Positions 33,526-44,273 of a stretch of 64,000 nt of DNA are shown here, piece after piece. The stretch is from Mucidula mucida. Lineage: Eukaryota; Basidiomycota; Agaricomycetes; Agaricales; Physalacriaceae. The position numbers and the translations under genes were made by a program. Every line of letters begins with the position of its first letter. Position 1 is the first letter of the stretch. Under the pieces are notes generated by a model that made no database searches, was not told where the DNA came from, and was given only the letters and a program-made list of their open reading frames with translations. The stretch is from contig JADNYV010000001.1 of assembly GCA_015501055.1 (NCBI GenBank), forward strand, positions 682,001 to 746,000. Direction: 5' to 3'.

Positions 33526-35844
33526 ATGTCCTCGGCGCTCTCGTCGCGCCATGAGCAGTCGTCGCGCAATTGGTGGTCCTCGTCAAAGTCTGCAAAGTAT
33601 CCCGACCAGCCCCAGGACATGCCGCCCCCATACATCCCCGAAAAGTCCGCTCGCTCCTCCACAAAATCCTCCAATGGCAAATTTAACACGTTAGCCTCTG
33701 CCATGGGCTTCAAATCAAAGAAACATCCCTCCCTTGCTATACAAGACCCGCCCCCCATGCCCACCCGCACAGTCGTCTCCACCGTCGTGTCCGAAGACCG
33801 GCGCGGATACACCAACCGCCCTGCCTCCAAATCGGTGTCTTCGACGCGGTCCCAGGCAGAGTCTTCAGGCCCCCGCACTCCCGTCGACAGCCAAAGAGAC
33901 TTGCGCCACCAGTCGCTCTTGACGCTTTCTGACGCCGACCCATTCGCTGCAAGTGGTATATCGGTGCCTCACTCGCCATTAGACCCTGGCCGGCTCTCCG
34001 TATACTCCAACTCGTCCATGCTTGAATATTCAAAACGTACAGACACGGCCGTAAATCGCGGCTCTTACGCCTCCACCTCCTCATACTCTCAGGGTCACAG
34101 TGACTTTGCCTCCATTTCCCGAGCTGCATCAACCTCGGAAGTGCCTACGAGAAAGAGGCTGTCGGGAAAGTACGTCCTTCTTCTCACAATAACGTCTACC
34201 GCACCATTAATATCTATCGACAGGAAATCAGGTGCTGACCTTCGTCGGAATGGGTCGGCAGTCTCCATCGACGACCGGAGAGACGCTGCATGGGAGAGTT
34301 TGGCCCACTCTAATGGCAAACCTGGTCATAGTACCTCTCATGCGCCATTTGCAGACAAGAACCGTCTCAGTCAACCTGATACTTCCCAGGTCGCGAGGCC
34401 TTTCCTTCGTGCCAGAGGCCTCACCGAGAGCGGCGGTATCCAAATGCCCAATCTTTTCAACGAGGTCAAGGCAACCGATAAGACTTCGCCCAGAGTCATA
34501 GTACGCCAGGCTTCCATACAGCGCATGGGTCTACCTCCTAGTGCACCCCCAACACATCAGTTGCCCACACCTCCATCTGTCAATATTCCAATCGTCGACG
34601 ATTCTGCACTTCCGGATCTTTCTCGTGGTTCATCATATTCGTCGTCAGTCCTCTCCCGTGATGAGTACATGCCCAATCAACATTACATTCTCCGGGAGGA
34701 GCGCTCTTCTTTCCGTGATATACCTCCATCTCACTCGGAGAGAGATTTTGATGCCGACATTATCAACCTATCTTCTTCCCGACCGACTCGGACGCTGAAA
34801 AAGTCCCTCTCTCACCAGTCACTTTCAAAGAGGGGCAGTCCGAGTGGGTCCTCTCTTCCGCTTTCTGTGGCCGAAGCGCCAGAGAAAGCACCCCGAAAGC
34901 AACGATCATTTCACCATCCGCGCATACCTATGCCTCCTATCCCGCTTCCTCTCCGGCATACCAATTCAATCGGTACTCCTGTCCCTCCTTGTGGTAATGG
35001 CGACTCGTACGAGAAGCCAGACAAGCGTGGGAGCTCAAGCAGTGGGACACAACATCGCAAGCGTCTGTTCTCTGGGTCCAGCTTTGGTAGGCCGACTACC
35101 GCTTCGAGTACTCAGCACTCTGAAGAAGATAACCGTTCAGTTTTCAGTCTCCCACCTGAATCTGAACGCGGTGGCAGCGGCTCTTTGTCAAAGGCCTTTT
35201 CCCCTTCCTCCTCATTTTGGGACGAGAGTGGTCCTGTGCCCAGCAGTCCTCCGCCTATGACACAGGAATACGTGCCTCAGCATATCATGTCACCCGCCGA
35301 GATGCTCAAGGTCGAAGCCAGCGTCGAGAGTGCCCTATCGTCGAGGAACTCACGGCAACGGGGTTTGTCCGTTGTATCCTCATCCACAAACGCGTCTGAT
35401 TTTTCTGTGGGCGAAGGATTAGCGGCTCCCTTCACTTCCAGTTCCTCTTTATCTCCTGCCTCTCCGTATCGTTCACTGTCCAACTCACAAACTACATTGA
35501 CCTCTATCACCTCCAACTCTATATTCTCTTCGCCTCCAACATCCTCCTCCTTACACAGTCTACCTGCCCCACCTCGCCGGCGCCAACCTCCTACACCAAA
35601 CGCGGAAACTGGAATAATACCACTATCTCCGCCGCCACGCACCAAAGTACGCAAGAAGCCGTCCACCGAGTCTGGCATGCGTCGTAGTTCGATGATGAGG
35701 AAACCTTCATTCCTGGAGATTGACGACGACGCCGATAGAAAACGGCGCCCTTCTAATTCGCCAAAGGCCGAAGCACCACCGGAAGGCAGCTTCTTGGATT
35801 TCGCTCGCGAGTCCTTTGAAAGCGAACGAAGTGACGATCAATAG
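33526..35844 (+). CDS. Large Ser/Pro-rich hypothetical protein
   Basis: Not recognised. One continuous frame of 772 codons; a 54-nt GT-AG intron (34170-34223) is likely removed, leaving 754 residues. The composition is strongly Ser/Pro/Arg-rich with repeated SxxSP and RxxS sites, suggesting a disordered phosphorylated protein. Short recurring blocks (PPPMPTRTV, PPSAPPTHQLPTPP, HHPRIPMPPIPLPLRH) resemble SH3- or EVH1-type ligand motifs. The C-terminus FLDFARESFESER is a compact acidic/aromatic segment that may be the conserved end. No membrane helix or signal peptide. A cell-polarity or cytoskeletal adaptor role is possible but only inferred from composition. Confidence 0.7.
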   Translation: MSSALSSRHEQSSRNWWSSSKSAKYPDQPQDMPPPYIPEKSARSSTKSSNGKFNTLASAMGFKSKKHPSLAIQDPPPMPTRTVVSTVVSEDRRGYTNRPASKSVSSTRSQAESSGPRTPVDSQRDLRHQSLLTLSDADPFAASGISVPHSPLDPGRLSVYSNSSMLEYSKRTDTAVNRGSYASTSSYSQGHSDFASISRAASTSEVPTRKRLSGKYVLLLTITSTAPLISIDRKSGADLRRNGSAVSIDDRRDAAWESLAHSNGKPGHSTSHAPFADKNRLSQPDTSQVARPFLRARGLTESGGIQMPNLFNEVKATDKTSPRVIVRQASIQRMGLPPSAPPTHQLPTPPSVNIPIVDDSALPDLSRGSSYSSSVLSRDEYMPNQHYILREERSSFRDIPPSHSERDFDADIINLSSSRPTRTLKKSLSHQSLSKRGSPSGSSLPLSVAEAPEKAPRKQRSFHHPRIPMPPIPLPLRHTNSIGTPVPPCGNGDSYEKPDKRGSSSSGTQHRKRLFSGSSFGRPTTASSTQHSEEDNRSVFSLPPESERGGSGSLSKAFSPSSSFWDESGPVPSSPPPMTQEYVPQHIMSPAEMLKVEASVESALSSRNSRQRGLSVVSSSTNASDFSVGEGLAAPFTSSSSLSPASPYRSLSNSQTTLTSITSNSIFSSPPTSSSLHSLPAPPRRRQPPTPNAETGIIPLSPPPRTKVRKKPSTESGMRRSSMMRKPSFLEIDDDADRKRRPSNSPKAEAPPEGSFLDFARESFESERSDDQ

Positions 35845-36128
35845 TGATAGTCTCTTTTGCACATTCTATCCTTATAGTTTTTATTCTTTTTTATACGTGC
35901 TTGTCATACTTGCTTTCTTCAACGTTGTGTTAGTATCTCATGAACCTATCGCCCTACATATTGGGCTAACATTCCTTCCATTTGTCCCATCGTGTACATA
36001 GCTTTTTTACTTTACCTTTTTTTCGGTTTCCCGAGGTTGTAAATTCTTTGTTGCCTCGAACGAAGTCCAAAAAATAGTGTGTCTCCGTAGCAGAAATAGT
36101 ACAAGTAAAGTGTAGTAGCGAGTATTCT

Positions 36129-39100
36129 TCAATCTGTTTCATCCGTATGATATCCAGCCCTCCTCATAGCTCCCAAGCGATGTCTGGCCGCACCAAGGTC
36201 CTTCTCCAGTTTGAGAATTTCAACCTGTTGTCCATCTCCCGTTTCTTAAATCAAGACCCACCATGTTCTTATAATCAACGTCCTCGCTCTCGACCTGTTT
36301 GCGGAAATAGTCTTGACTTGACGGACCAGCGCCTTGCATGCCTCGTAACGGCCTTGGCAGCAGCCTCCAGGTTCATCTGAGTCTTGGACATCAGGTTTGC
36401 CTTGACGCGGGAGGCGGCGACCAATTGTGCGGTTGCAGCGGCTACTTCATTGGAGGCAACAATGAGTTGCTCCAACGAATGAGTCCCTGAAAGGACACCA
36501 TCTGCACTTTCGATAAGAAGATTCGTAGCGAACGCGACGGATTTGGCGGCTGATATGAGACCCTCCGTCCACCTGTTGTTGCGCTTGTAGAACTGTTGCG
36601 TCGTGCTGGATCCTTTTCCTTGCGCAACAATTTCTTGCTGGGACTCTGTGGCCGCTTTGATCAGACCAGCAATGGCTTTCGTGATCGCCATAGCGGAGGC
36701 AAGAATAGCGTCGTGAACCGAGAGATCGACAGCGCTGAATCTAGACGAATCACGCGGTCGTGACATGAGCTCCTGTAAGCGCTGGGTAGCAAGTTCGATT
36801 GCTCTTGCTGCGCCCAACATCTCCTGCTCCACAAGGTCTCCAATATCTCCATTGGATTTAGACAGACCAGCTTTCGCGCCCTTGGGAATAAGCGCGTCTA
36901 CCACTTCAGACAACTTCGTCAAAGCGCTCCGAGATTCGCTGTTATTCAACATAACGATCTCCTTGCGCTGATGGGGAGGCTTGAGATCTAGATTGTACGA
37001 CTGCAGATTCAGGAAGAAGCGCAGTCCCTTATCTCCTGCCAATTTGGCAACGTTCACAAGCTTGTCGGAAGCGTCGTCATCGCTGGCCAGGCGGGTAATG
37101 CCTTTGGTGTTGATCAGGACCTCCGATAGCGATTGGGCAAACTCGTTGGCACTCTTGATAACCTCGACGTGATCGCCTCCACGTTCGCCGCCCAAATATA
37201 AGCTGTAGATGGTAGCGAAGTCGGTGGCGTTGTTCATGGTCTTCTCTACCATGGACAGAGTGTATTCCGGCGTAGAATTAAGGTTGCCAGCCTGAGTGAT
37301 AGACTCCAGTTCATATATGGATTCGTCGACCTTCTGCATGCATGACTGCAGAATGGAATCTAATGACGCGTTCAGTGAAGAATATCGTGTGTGCGACTGT
37401 AATGTCTACCAATGATTTCATTGAGCTTCTTCCGGTTGTCCAAGATGAGCGTATCGATCTGAGCATTCGTCGTCTCGTCAACAATGCCTTGATTCTAAGA
37501 GATAGATTAGATTTGGAGCATGACTGAAGACCGAACGGACCGCTTGTGCCTCAGCTAAGTCTTCGAGAGTTTTGTCCATGCCTTCCTGCATAAACATGAT
37601 CTCTTGGTCCTTCTCCTCCCTCAGCCTGTCCAGATCATCGGAAGCTCCATGAAGCTTAGACAGTAGCTCGTCGATCTGAAGCTGCTTGGACTACAACAAC
37701 GTCAACAATTGAAGACCGTTCTGTCAGATAACTTACCCGCAAGGAATCTTCCAGCTCAGAAATTTGCCGGTTATACTTGGTAAGGACAGTGGAAACTTCT
37801 GAGCTCTTCGATCGCGACGCGTCTTCAGCTCGTTCATTGGCAAAATTGAGTTCGCGCCGTAAACGGTCAATTTCGTCCTTGTGCGAAGACTTCTGCCGGT
37901 CCACGTCGAAGCGGGCCCGATCTCTTTCTCTCAGCATGTCCGCCAGCTCCAGGTTTTTCGCTTTAAGATCACGTTCCATCCGTTCCATGCGATCAATTGC
38001 TTCCTGAGCAGAATTGGCCTTGAGCTGGTAATTCTTGAATTTGGACAACATGTCCAGATGCTCTGTACGAAGCTGGCTGTAAAGCTTTGCCAGAGCCTCA
38101 TATTTGTTGCGCCAAAGTGTAACTTGATCCTGGAGCTGCTGGATCAGTTGATCTTTAGAGGCCATTTGTGAGTTGATGTTGGCTGAAACACCAGCAAGTT
38201 CAGCCTCCAAAGCTTTGACTCGCTAAGAAGGGCGTGTGAAGATATATTCCGACGAGCCAGGTGATAGAACGTACGCGATCGTATTGTTCCAGGAATATCT
38301 GGTCCCGTTCATACTGTCCACGCATGGCAAGCAGCTCTCTTTCAAGCTCGCCGGCCTGTTGCATGGCCTGATTATTATACATCTGCTGCTGTTGGAGCAT
38401 AAGTTGCTCCTGAGCTTGACGCTGAGCCTCTTCCTGTTCTCGTTGTCGTCTTTCAAACTCCATTTGTTGTTGTCGCTCGGCTTCTTGACGTGCGCGCTCT
38501 TCAGCATCTCGAGCGGCTTTGAGTGCAGCTTGCTGCTCTTCGTATTGTTTGAGGAGACGGGCTTGCTCATTAACATCTGAAGGAGACGGTGCAGCAGGAG
38601 GTGGGCTTGAGACGGTCTTGGGACGCGCTGGAAGATCAGGTGCATCTCCATGATCCAAGAGATTGGGAGGTTCCTGATGCCGATAGAACTCAGAAAACGG
38701 CCCAGGGAAGAAAGAACAAAGGACAAACGGCGTTCAATTTGGGAACGTTGATGAGACCCGTCAAATACTTGAGATTAGAGCATTCGTAGTAGAACTTGCG
38801 CAAGTTGTAGTGTTGTGAATGGTAGCGCTCCTTCAAAGGCTCCAAAGCATCGGTATCATTCGTTCCTGAGAAAAGTCAACGCTACAGTCCTTTATCTTCG
38901 TAGGCAAGACGCACTTCGGTACATTGCGCGCAGCATGCTTGTGATGAAGCGATAGATACCCCAACTCTCCTTTACAAGCGGGACCAACGCAGAGATACGG
39001 CATTCGTTGTTTGTTGAATGCCGGAAATGGGAGAAGATCATCTTCTGGAATGAATCAATTTGGTCCTGAAGAGACATCAAGTCGGATATTGTCTCATAGC

Positions 39101-39772
39101 TAGGGCACGAAATCATTTCGCGTTCAACTGTTATGCATTGGGGCTTACCCTTCGTTGGGATCATCTATGCCCTTTAGCGTGACATATTCCTCGTACTCAA
39201 ACAAGCCGTTGAATTCTGGCCGAATGCGGTGAAAGCGCAGCTTGGCCAGGATGAAGGTAACGTAAGTCCTGATCAACGGGGCGTAGCCTGCGGAAGTCGT
39301 CATTAACAGTCATCAGCAATAAATGAGGCGCGAGCTTGCCTCGTTGCCCATCTCCGCCCACAGTACGAGAGAAGGTCTCCAGCCAGGAAGCCTGACTGTG
39401 GGCCTCTTTGATTGTCTACGACGCGCGTTGGTCAAGTATCGGGAGCAAAGAGGTGGCGGCGTACGTTTGGGTGACCCTCTTGAATGACCTTGTGAACGGT
39501 AATGAGAGCCTTAAATGTCTGCACTTCATCGGCGAGAATAGGTTGAACCCGCAGACCCGACCAGAACGAGATAGATGTATGGTAATCCCAGGTGAATACG
39601 ATGCATTCTGCCGAAAGTGTTAGACGATGCAGTTGAAGGATGAAGGGGTCATCTTACTTCGGACATGCTTTTGCTTGGGTGCAGTCTCCTCGGGACTCGT
39701 CGCCTTTTTTATATTAACCACAAGCTCCTGTTCTGCCCTGTCCTTATCCACTGGACGAGTGGGGTAATGCAT
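36129..39772 (-). CDS. SLA2: Endocytic adaptor Sla2/End4, 3' end frame-disrupted
   Basis: Sla2/HIP1R links the endocytic coat and membrane lipid to actin. Reading N to C: an ANTH domain (ATSPEETAPKQKHVR, CIVFTWDYHTSISFW, DEVQTFKALITVHKVIQEGH, SDLMSLQDQIDSF, ISALVPLVKESWGIYRF), a long coiled coil (QQAALKAARDAEERARQEAE and beyond), then the talin-like I/LWEQ actin-binding region containing AARAIELATQRLQELMSRPR and NRWTEGLISAAKSVAFATNLL. At the 3' end the frame is lost four times within about 120 bp: family sequence continues as EACKALVRQVKTIS, then RKQVESEDVDYKNM, then FKKREMD, then QQVEILKLEKDLGAARHRL, each in a new frame as if one base were missing. The stop and start used are the best available; the true start may lie in a short upstream exon. 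Confidence 0.88.
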
Positions 39773-39957
39773 TTCCTCTTCAATGTCGAATCCGGGTCCA
39801 TTCTGGCGAGAATTTCGACCATACCTGGAGATCTGTCAGCACCACAAGTAGAACAATACGAGACTACATGCATTGGGCGCTCGTGATTGATGATGGTAGC
39901 GCGAATGAAAGAGGCAGTGTCACGGAACGCGGCGTAATGAGCGTACCAAGTAAGGAG

Positions 39958-39970
39958 ACCCTAACCCTAG
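39958..39970 (+). promoter_or_regulatory. Telobox-like element before SHY1
   Basis: ACCCTAACCCTAG lies 7 bp before the SHY1 ATG, in the SLA2-SHY1 divergent promoter. Two telomere-like units in such a position resemble fungal promoter elements bound by telobox proteins, but the match could be chance. Confidence 0.3.
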
Positions 39971-39976
39971 TAATCC

Positions 39977-41006
39977 ATGTTCTCTCTCCTTCGTCCTCGT
40001 CTCAACTGCAGGCCATTTACGTTTCGGTCTACCCAAACGCGCGAATTATTTAACAATTTCTTTGGACGAAAACAGTCGGTACCGGCCCTCTACAAACCCA
40101 AGAAGGAGCGATGGATAACACCGACGATGCTTCTCGTCGGCTTCATTCCCTTTTTCACGTTCGGTCTGGGAACGTGGCAAATGAGACGACTACAGTGGAA
40201 GATCAACCTCATTGATGAGCTCAAAGAGAAACTGGAGTTGCCACCACTAGCTTTGCCCAGAAAGATAAAGTGCGCACTGCATCCTTCCACGCTTGTCTAC
40301 GTCCAACATCACTTCAAGTCTGGCAGTCATCCCGGAATTTGTCTGGCGAAAAGTCGCTGTGAAAGGAAAATTTGACCATAGCCGCGTAATGCTCATCGGT
40401 CCTCGCGTTCGCGAAGGCTTGACCGGCGTCAACGTTGTGACGCCACTGATGCGTGAAGATGGTACTACAATACTGGTCGACCGCGGCTTCATTACTTCGG
40501 ATGTGGCGAAGAGCATGTCGTTCAGTTGTCCAGAGGCTGAAGTAGAGGTGTTTGGAATGATACGCCTCTCACAGCCACGGAACACTTTCACACCAGACAA
40601 TCGGCCAGGAGAGGGTCAATGGTACTGGACGGACATCGATGGCATGGCGGAATACGCCGGCGGAGAACGCGCCAATGTACAGCCCGTCTATATCGAGGAG
40701 ATATTTGGTATGACAGGATCATCTTTTCATTACCAGTCGGAATGCTAACTCTGTGTCAGAGGGTCATGCCGGGGAGGCATCAAATAACATCAGTCATGGT
40801 ATTCCCGTCGGTCGCGCTCCTACCGTCAATCTTCGAAACTCGCACCTATCCTATGTTATTACTTGGTACATGTCTCGTCCACAAGTTGTCAGTGTGACTG
40901 ATATTTTTCTAGGTATTCCTTGTCTGCATTGACAGCTTTCATGTTTTTGCGTCTATTGGCAAACCGGAAGAATTCCCCAGTGAAGCCTATGCCGCGGTAT
41001 CGTTGA
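39977..41006 (+). CDS. SHY1: Cytochrome c oxidase assembly protein Shy1 (SURF1)
   Basis: Inner-mitochondrial-membrane factor for haem insertion and assembly of cytochrome oxidase subunit 1. Four exons (39977-40269, 40319-40707, 40760-40865, 40913-41006) give 293 residues. The Arg/Phe/Thr-rich N-terminus is a mitochondrial presequence. The first transmembrane segment follows (PTMLLVGFIPFFTFGLGTWQ) with the family GTWQMRRLQWK. The soluble domain shows AVIPEFVWRKVAVKGKFDH, VNVVTPLMREDGTTILVDRG and RPGEGQWYWTDIDGMAEY. A second membrane helix lies near the C-terminus (LSYVITWYSLSALTAFMFL), giving the standard SURF1 topology. It is head to head with SLA2. Confidence 0.95.
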
Positions 41007-41261
41007 GAGCCTCTCGATAAATCAGTCACCTTTGTGTCCTTAGTCAAAACGCGGCTCAATGATAGTGCCTTTGTCCCCAGCTCTTTTTGGTTCGTAACAT
41101 GTGGGTCTTTGGTCCACAATGGTAAGGGCCGAACAATGGTCTGTGGCAGTTTAATTTGTTTGCACTATTTGTTGGTCCAAATGCGGCCAGATGCATTGGC
41201 CGCCCCCAGGTGGTATAAAGGCGCCAGAACTTCCGTTGGAATTCACCCACATCGCAGTACG

Positions 41262-42140
41262 ATGCCTTGCTATGATGCATCACGACCAGCTACCCCCCAC
41301 CCCATCGCTCATGCGACTTTGCCGTCCCCGATAGTCCAAGATGATCTTGGATTGCCTTATGCTCGTTCTGGCTCTCCTTACTCTTGCGGGCATGGCGAAG
41401 TACCTCGCTACGGCTCTCCGAAGCTCGAAGCTCGTCCTCGCGACCTGCGCGGTAAGTCACTAGAAGTTGAGAGATACTATGCATTATTTACTATCCCTTT
41501 TAGCCCCGATGTCGACTAGCGATATCCGGCGGACTGCGTATACCACGCCATTCGAACAGCCTTCTCCAGAACACAGTCTTCGCAGAGCCTGTCTGTCTCG
41601 CAGCTCTAGCCCTGCTCCATTCGCTGTATGTATCTGTACATTGTAACTTTCTTTCGCTCAAGTCTTTGTAGCCTTCGCCTCTTGCAACTGTTCCTCCACA
41701 AACTCTCCGCGCATCACCCGAAAGTGAGTTCGGCGTGCTCTGTACATACACTCCATTGAATCGCTTCTCTAGCTCGGTTGGAGAATTTCAAGTTTCCTGC
41801 TGGAGGACATCCAGGGCCTCCACTTCGAGTAAAGAGGCGCCCGAGCGCGCTCAGATTGGAAACACGTTCTCCGAAGCAGGCTCCTCCTCCCAATCCAGAT
41901 TTCGTGATATTACCCTCTCCTCCTCCGCGTGGCGGTCCTTTCGACCACAAATGGAACAATCCTTTGCCTGGGTTCGTCCCCTACCCCAATCAACCGGGTT
42001 CTACTGTCCCTAGTCGCTCGGGAACTCCATCCCAGACTGCCTCTCCGCTTAGTCCGCGAACGGTCGAAAACATCAATCGCGTTGCAGGCTCCATTGGAGT
42101 GAAGACATCTATGTACGAGGATCGTATTTGGACGACCTGA
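41262..42140 (+). CDS. Small Pro-rich hypothetical protein
   Basis: Not recognised. Four exons (41262-41451, 41504-41625, 41672-41723, 41773-42140) with introns of 46-52 nt and matching phases give 243 residues. The protein is Pro/Arg/Ser-rich throughout, with a His/Tyr/Cys-containing N-terminal segment, PFEQPSPEHSLRRACLSRSS in exon 2, FKFPAGGHPGPPLRVKRRPS at the start of exon 4, and a C-terminus ending in GVKTSMYEDRIWTT. No membrane helix, signal peptide or zinc motif. Four clean splice joins that all maintain one coherent composition support a real gene. Function unknown. Confidence 0.6.
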
Positions 42141-43199
42141 TTCTGTAGGAAAGATCGAGTAAAGAAGTCCGTCGAATTGTCAGAGTTTCTTTGGAGTTTT
42201 CTAGTGTAGAATGTATCGTCGGAAGATGTCTGCAAATATAGATCATTATGAACTTGAAAGAGGCGCCGAAGCTGTGAACTTGAAGTGTTAGTGCGCCAGC
42301 GCAGTCGACAGACGTCGAAGGCTGCTGTTCTCTTGAAGACTCGGAGGCTAAAGGAGGGTCATTCATGACGTTTGCACACGAATCGTGGGCTATGAGAGGT
42401 GCTTTATCTTTGAGCCCAAGGGCTAAGTAGAAACTAATTGCCGGTTGTGAGTGTAGTGCTGTTGTTCATGGTTGTACAGGCCAGAGGGCTCGAGGCTGTG
42501 AGTTGAGTCCTGCATTGTGTGACTCTGCGCAGGAATGGCGAATTCTTAGAACGCTGACAGCACCAGCTTCCGACACGATGGCACCAGAACGCACAAGCGA
42601 ACCGCGCGAATGGGCTTCAGAAGCAGTTTGAAATAGATGACATTTACAGCCTGCAGGCAGCTCTGATAATACAAGACACCGAGAGGCGAAGCCGTCGTTT
42701 GCTGCGTCAGTATACATCAAGTGTATTTGCCACCGATAAGCGCAGGTAGGCAATGGAATTCTCATCTTGGAAGCAGAAGTGCGAGTTGTGCGAGAAAGAC
42801 ATGTGGTCGGCAAAAACTACAGGGCATCTGCTAAAATCGGAGTGACTTATGTAGTGTGAGAGAAAAATGTAGACACGGTGGAGACCCGGAAGAAGTCCTT
42901 TTTGGGCCTCAATGGATCCGAAACCTTGTAGACCGTGACTATACGGTGTATAAGAAAAAAGTGATAACAGCGCCAAGTGATTGTTGTACATATGTGGGAC
43001 GCTCCGAGTGGACCATGTACGCGCGGGCTATCGCGATTGCAGCTCAGGCCTTCATTCTTAGAACGCTCTCAGGCTGTCAACAGATAAACACTGGACATAC
43101 AGAGGCGGCGCCGATTGAGCTACTAGCAAATAAGCAGTACTCCTCAGAGTACCTTTTTGTCGTCGTCTGGCAGACGATGTATGGATAAAGATGTATAAG
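42141..43199. other. Intergenic
   Basis: About 1 kb with only motif-free short frames on both strands. Confidence 0.4.
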
Positions 43200-43722
43200 A
43201 CAGACAATCGAATGAACTGTAAAGGTGAGTGGCAAGTTGCAACGTCAACGGAGAATGGCGTGATCGTGAACGGTGCCTTCAGTTGATCCGTCGTGCCTAC
43301 TTTCCTTTTTGAACCATCATCGTCCTCCACAAATGCTGTTAGGACAGCAGATAGGTCGCCAGCACTGATCTTATTGGTTACTTGATGCAGATAATCTTTA
43401 CAGGCGATAGGAAACAGGTACACAACTGCACACTTCTGCCATCTTCACCGTAATAGTATACTGAGCCGTGAAAACCATATGATTTGCGCCAAGAGCCGCA
43501 TGGATATGGTGCTTAGCAGACTAGCAATTGCATCATTCCTTGTGGATGACTATTCCCAGTCTCTTCGGTGAAAACGAGTTGAGCGACTTTTTTGACGACA
43601 CGCACACGCGACCAAATGTGAGAAAGGTGCAATGAACTTCCGATTATGCACATAGTTCTGGCCTCATTGTACACTTCCTTGACACTGACCGGAGTTGACG
43701 AACTACTCAATGTAGTGTCCAT
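43200..43722 (-). CDS. Family B small protein, copy 2
   Basis: Unrecognised. The frame opens at 43722 (MDTTLSSSSTPVSVKEVYN) and reads to HPQGMMQLL. Later coding-like parts (YTITVKMAEVC near 43440-43470, and TNKISAGDLSAVLTAFVEDD to FTITPFSVDV near 43245-43380) lie in other frames and need at least two introns, whose exact borders are uncertain; the 3' end is not fixed. It resembles the minus-strand locus at 10439-10990: EVYNEARTM versus EVYDPNITL, QLVFTEETGNSHPQGM versus KLIFLV-stop-LYESRPSIM with equal spacing, and KISAGDLSAVLTA versus KITMQEIGKWNVTA. Alternating hydrophobic residues suggest a small beta-rich protein. No signal peptide is visible. Confidence 0.4.
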
Positions 43723-44273
43723 TGGGTTCGTTACGCTCTTCTCGGGACTTCGACATTCACGTGGTCAGTCCTCAGTAGTATCTGCTTGTTCCTTAGGCCC
43801 TCATCCACTCAACGCAGCTTTAGTGGTATCAAGCTCTTATCGAAATGTTTCCGGAACGTGTGTCCAGGTACTCATAGGCTTATGTTCCCTTTCTCTTGTG
43901 GTGCAGCACCCTGCTCTAGTAAATCCGTCTTTCCCGAAGCCCTTTCAAAGCTTTGTGGTTTCCTGGTCAATTGATCTAGCCTTTCTGCTTATCCGCTTGC
44001 CAAGATCTGTGATGTGGCTGTGGTCAGAATGGTGTTGTATTCCCCGAGAACCCCCATGATGAAAGGCTTAGCCCGGAGAATCCACAAGAATGAACCCCGC
44101 CTAGGCAAGAGATAACGCTATGGAACCATGTGGATCTCCCAAACTCACAGTCCCATCTGTCACTCCTCACCCGCTCTGCCCCCGTGTATAAATGCATTTA
44201 CTCCCAGTTACGCTTCTTCAGACTTTTCAGTCCCCTCGTAGCCTTCGGCACTTTTCCCTCTCAGAGTTTCATC
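43723..44273. other. Intergenic, OPT promoter region
   Basis: Upstream of the transporter. A pyrimidine-rich stretch with CTTTTCAGTCCCCTC lies just before its ATG. A GTATAAATG TATA-like box lies near 44184-44192. Confidence 0.4.

Noticed and set aside
36129..39772. SLA2 near MAT as evidence of ascomycete-like MAT synteny
   Set aside because: SLA2 flanks MAT in ascomycetes, but here it is over 25 kb from HD2 with many unrelated genes between, so linkage may be coincidence.
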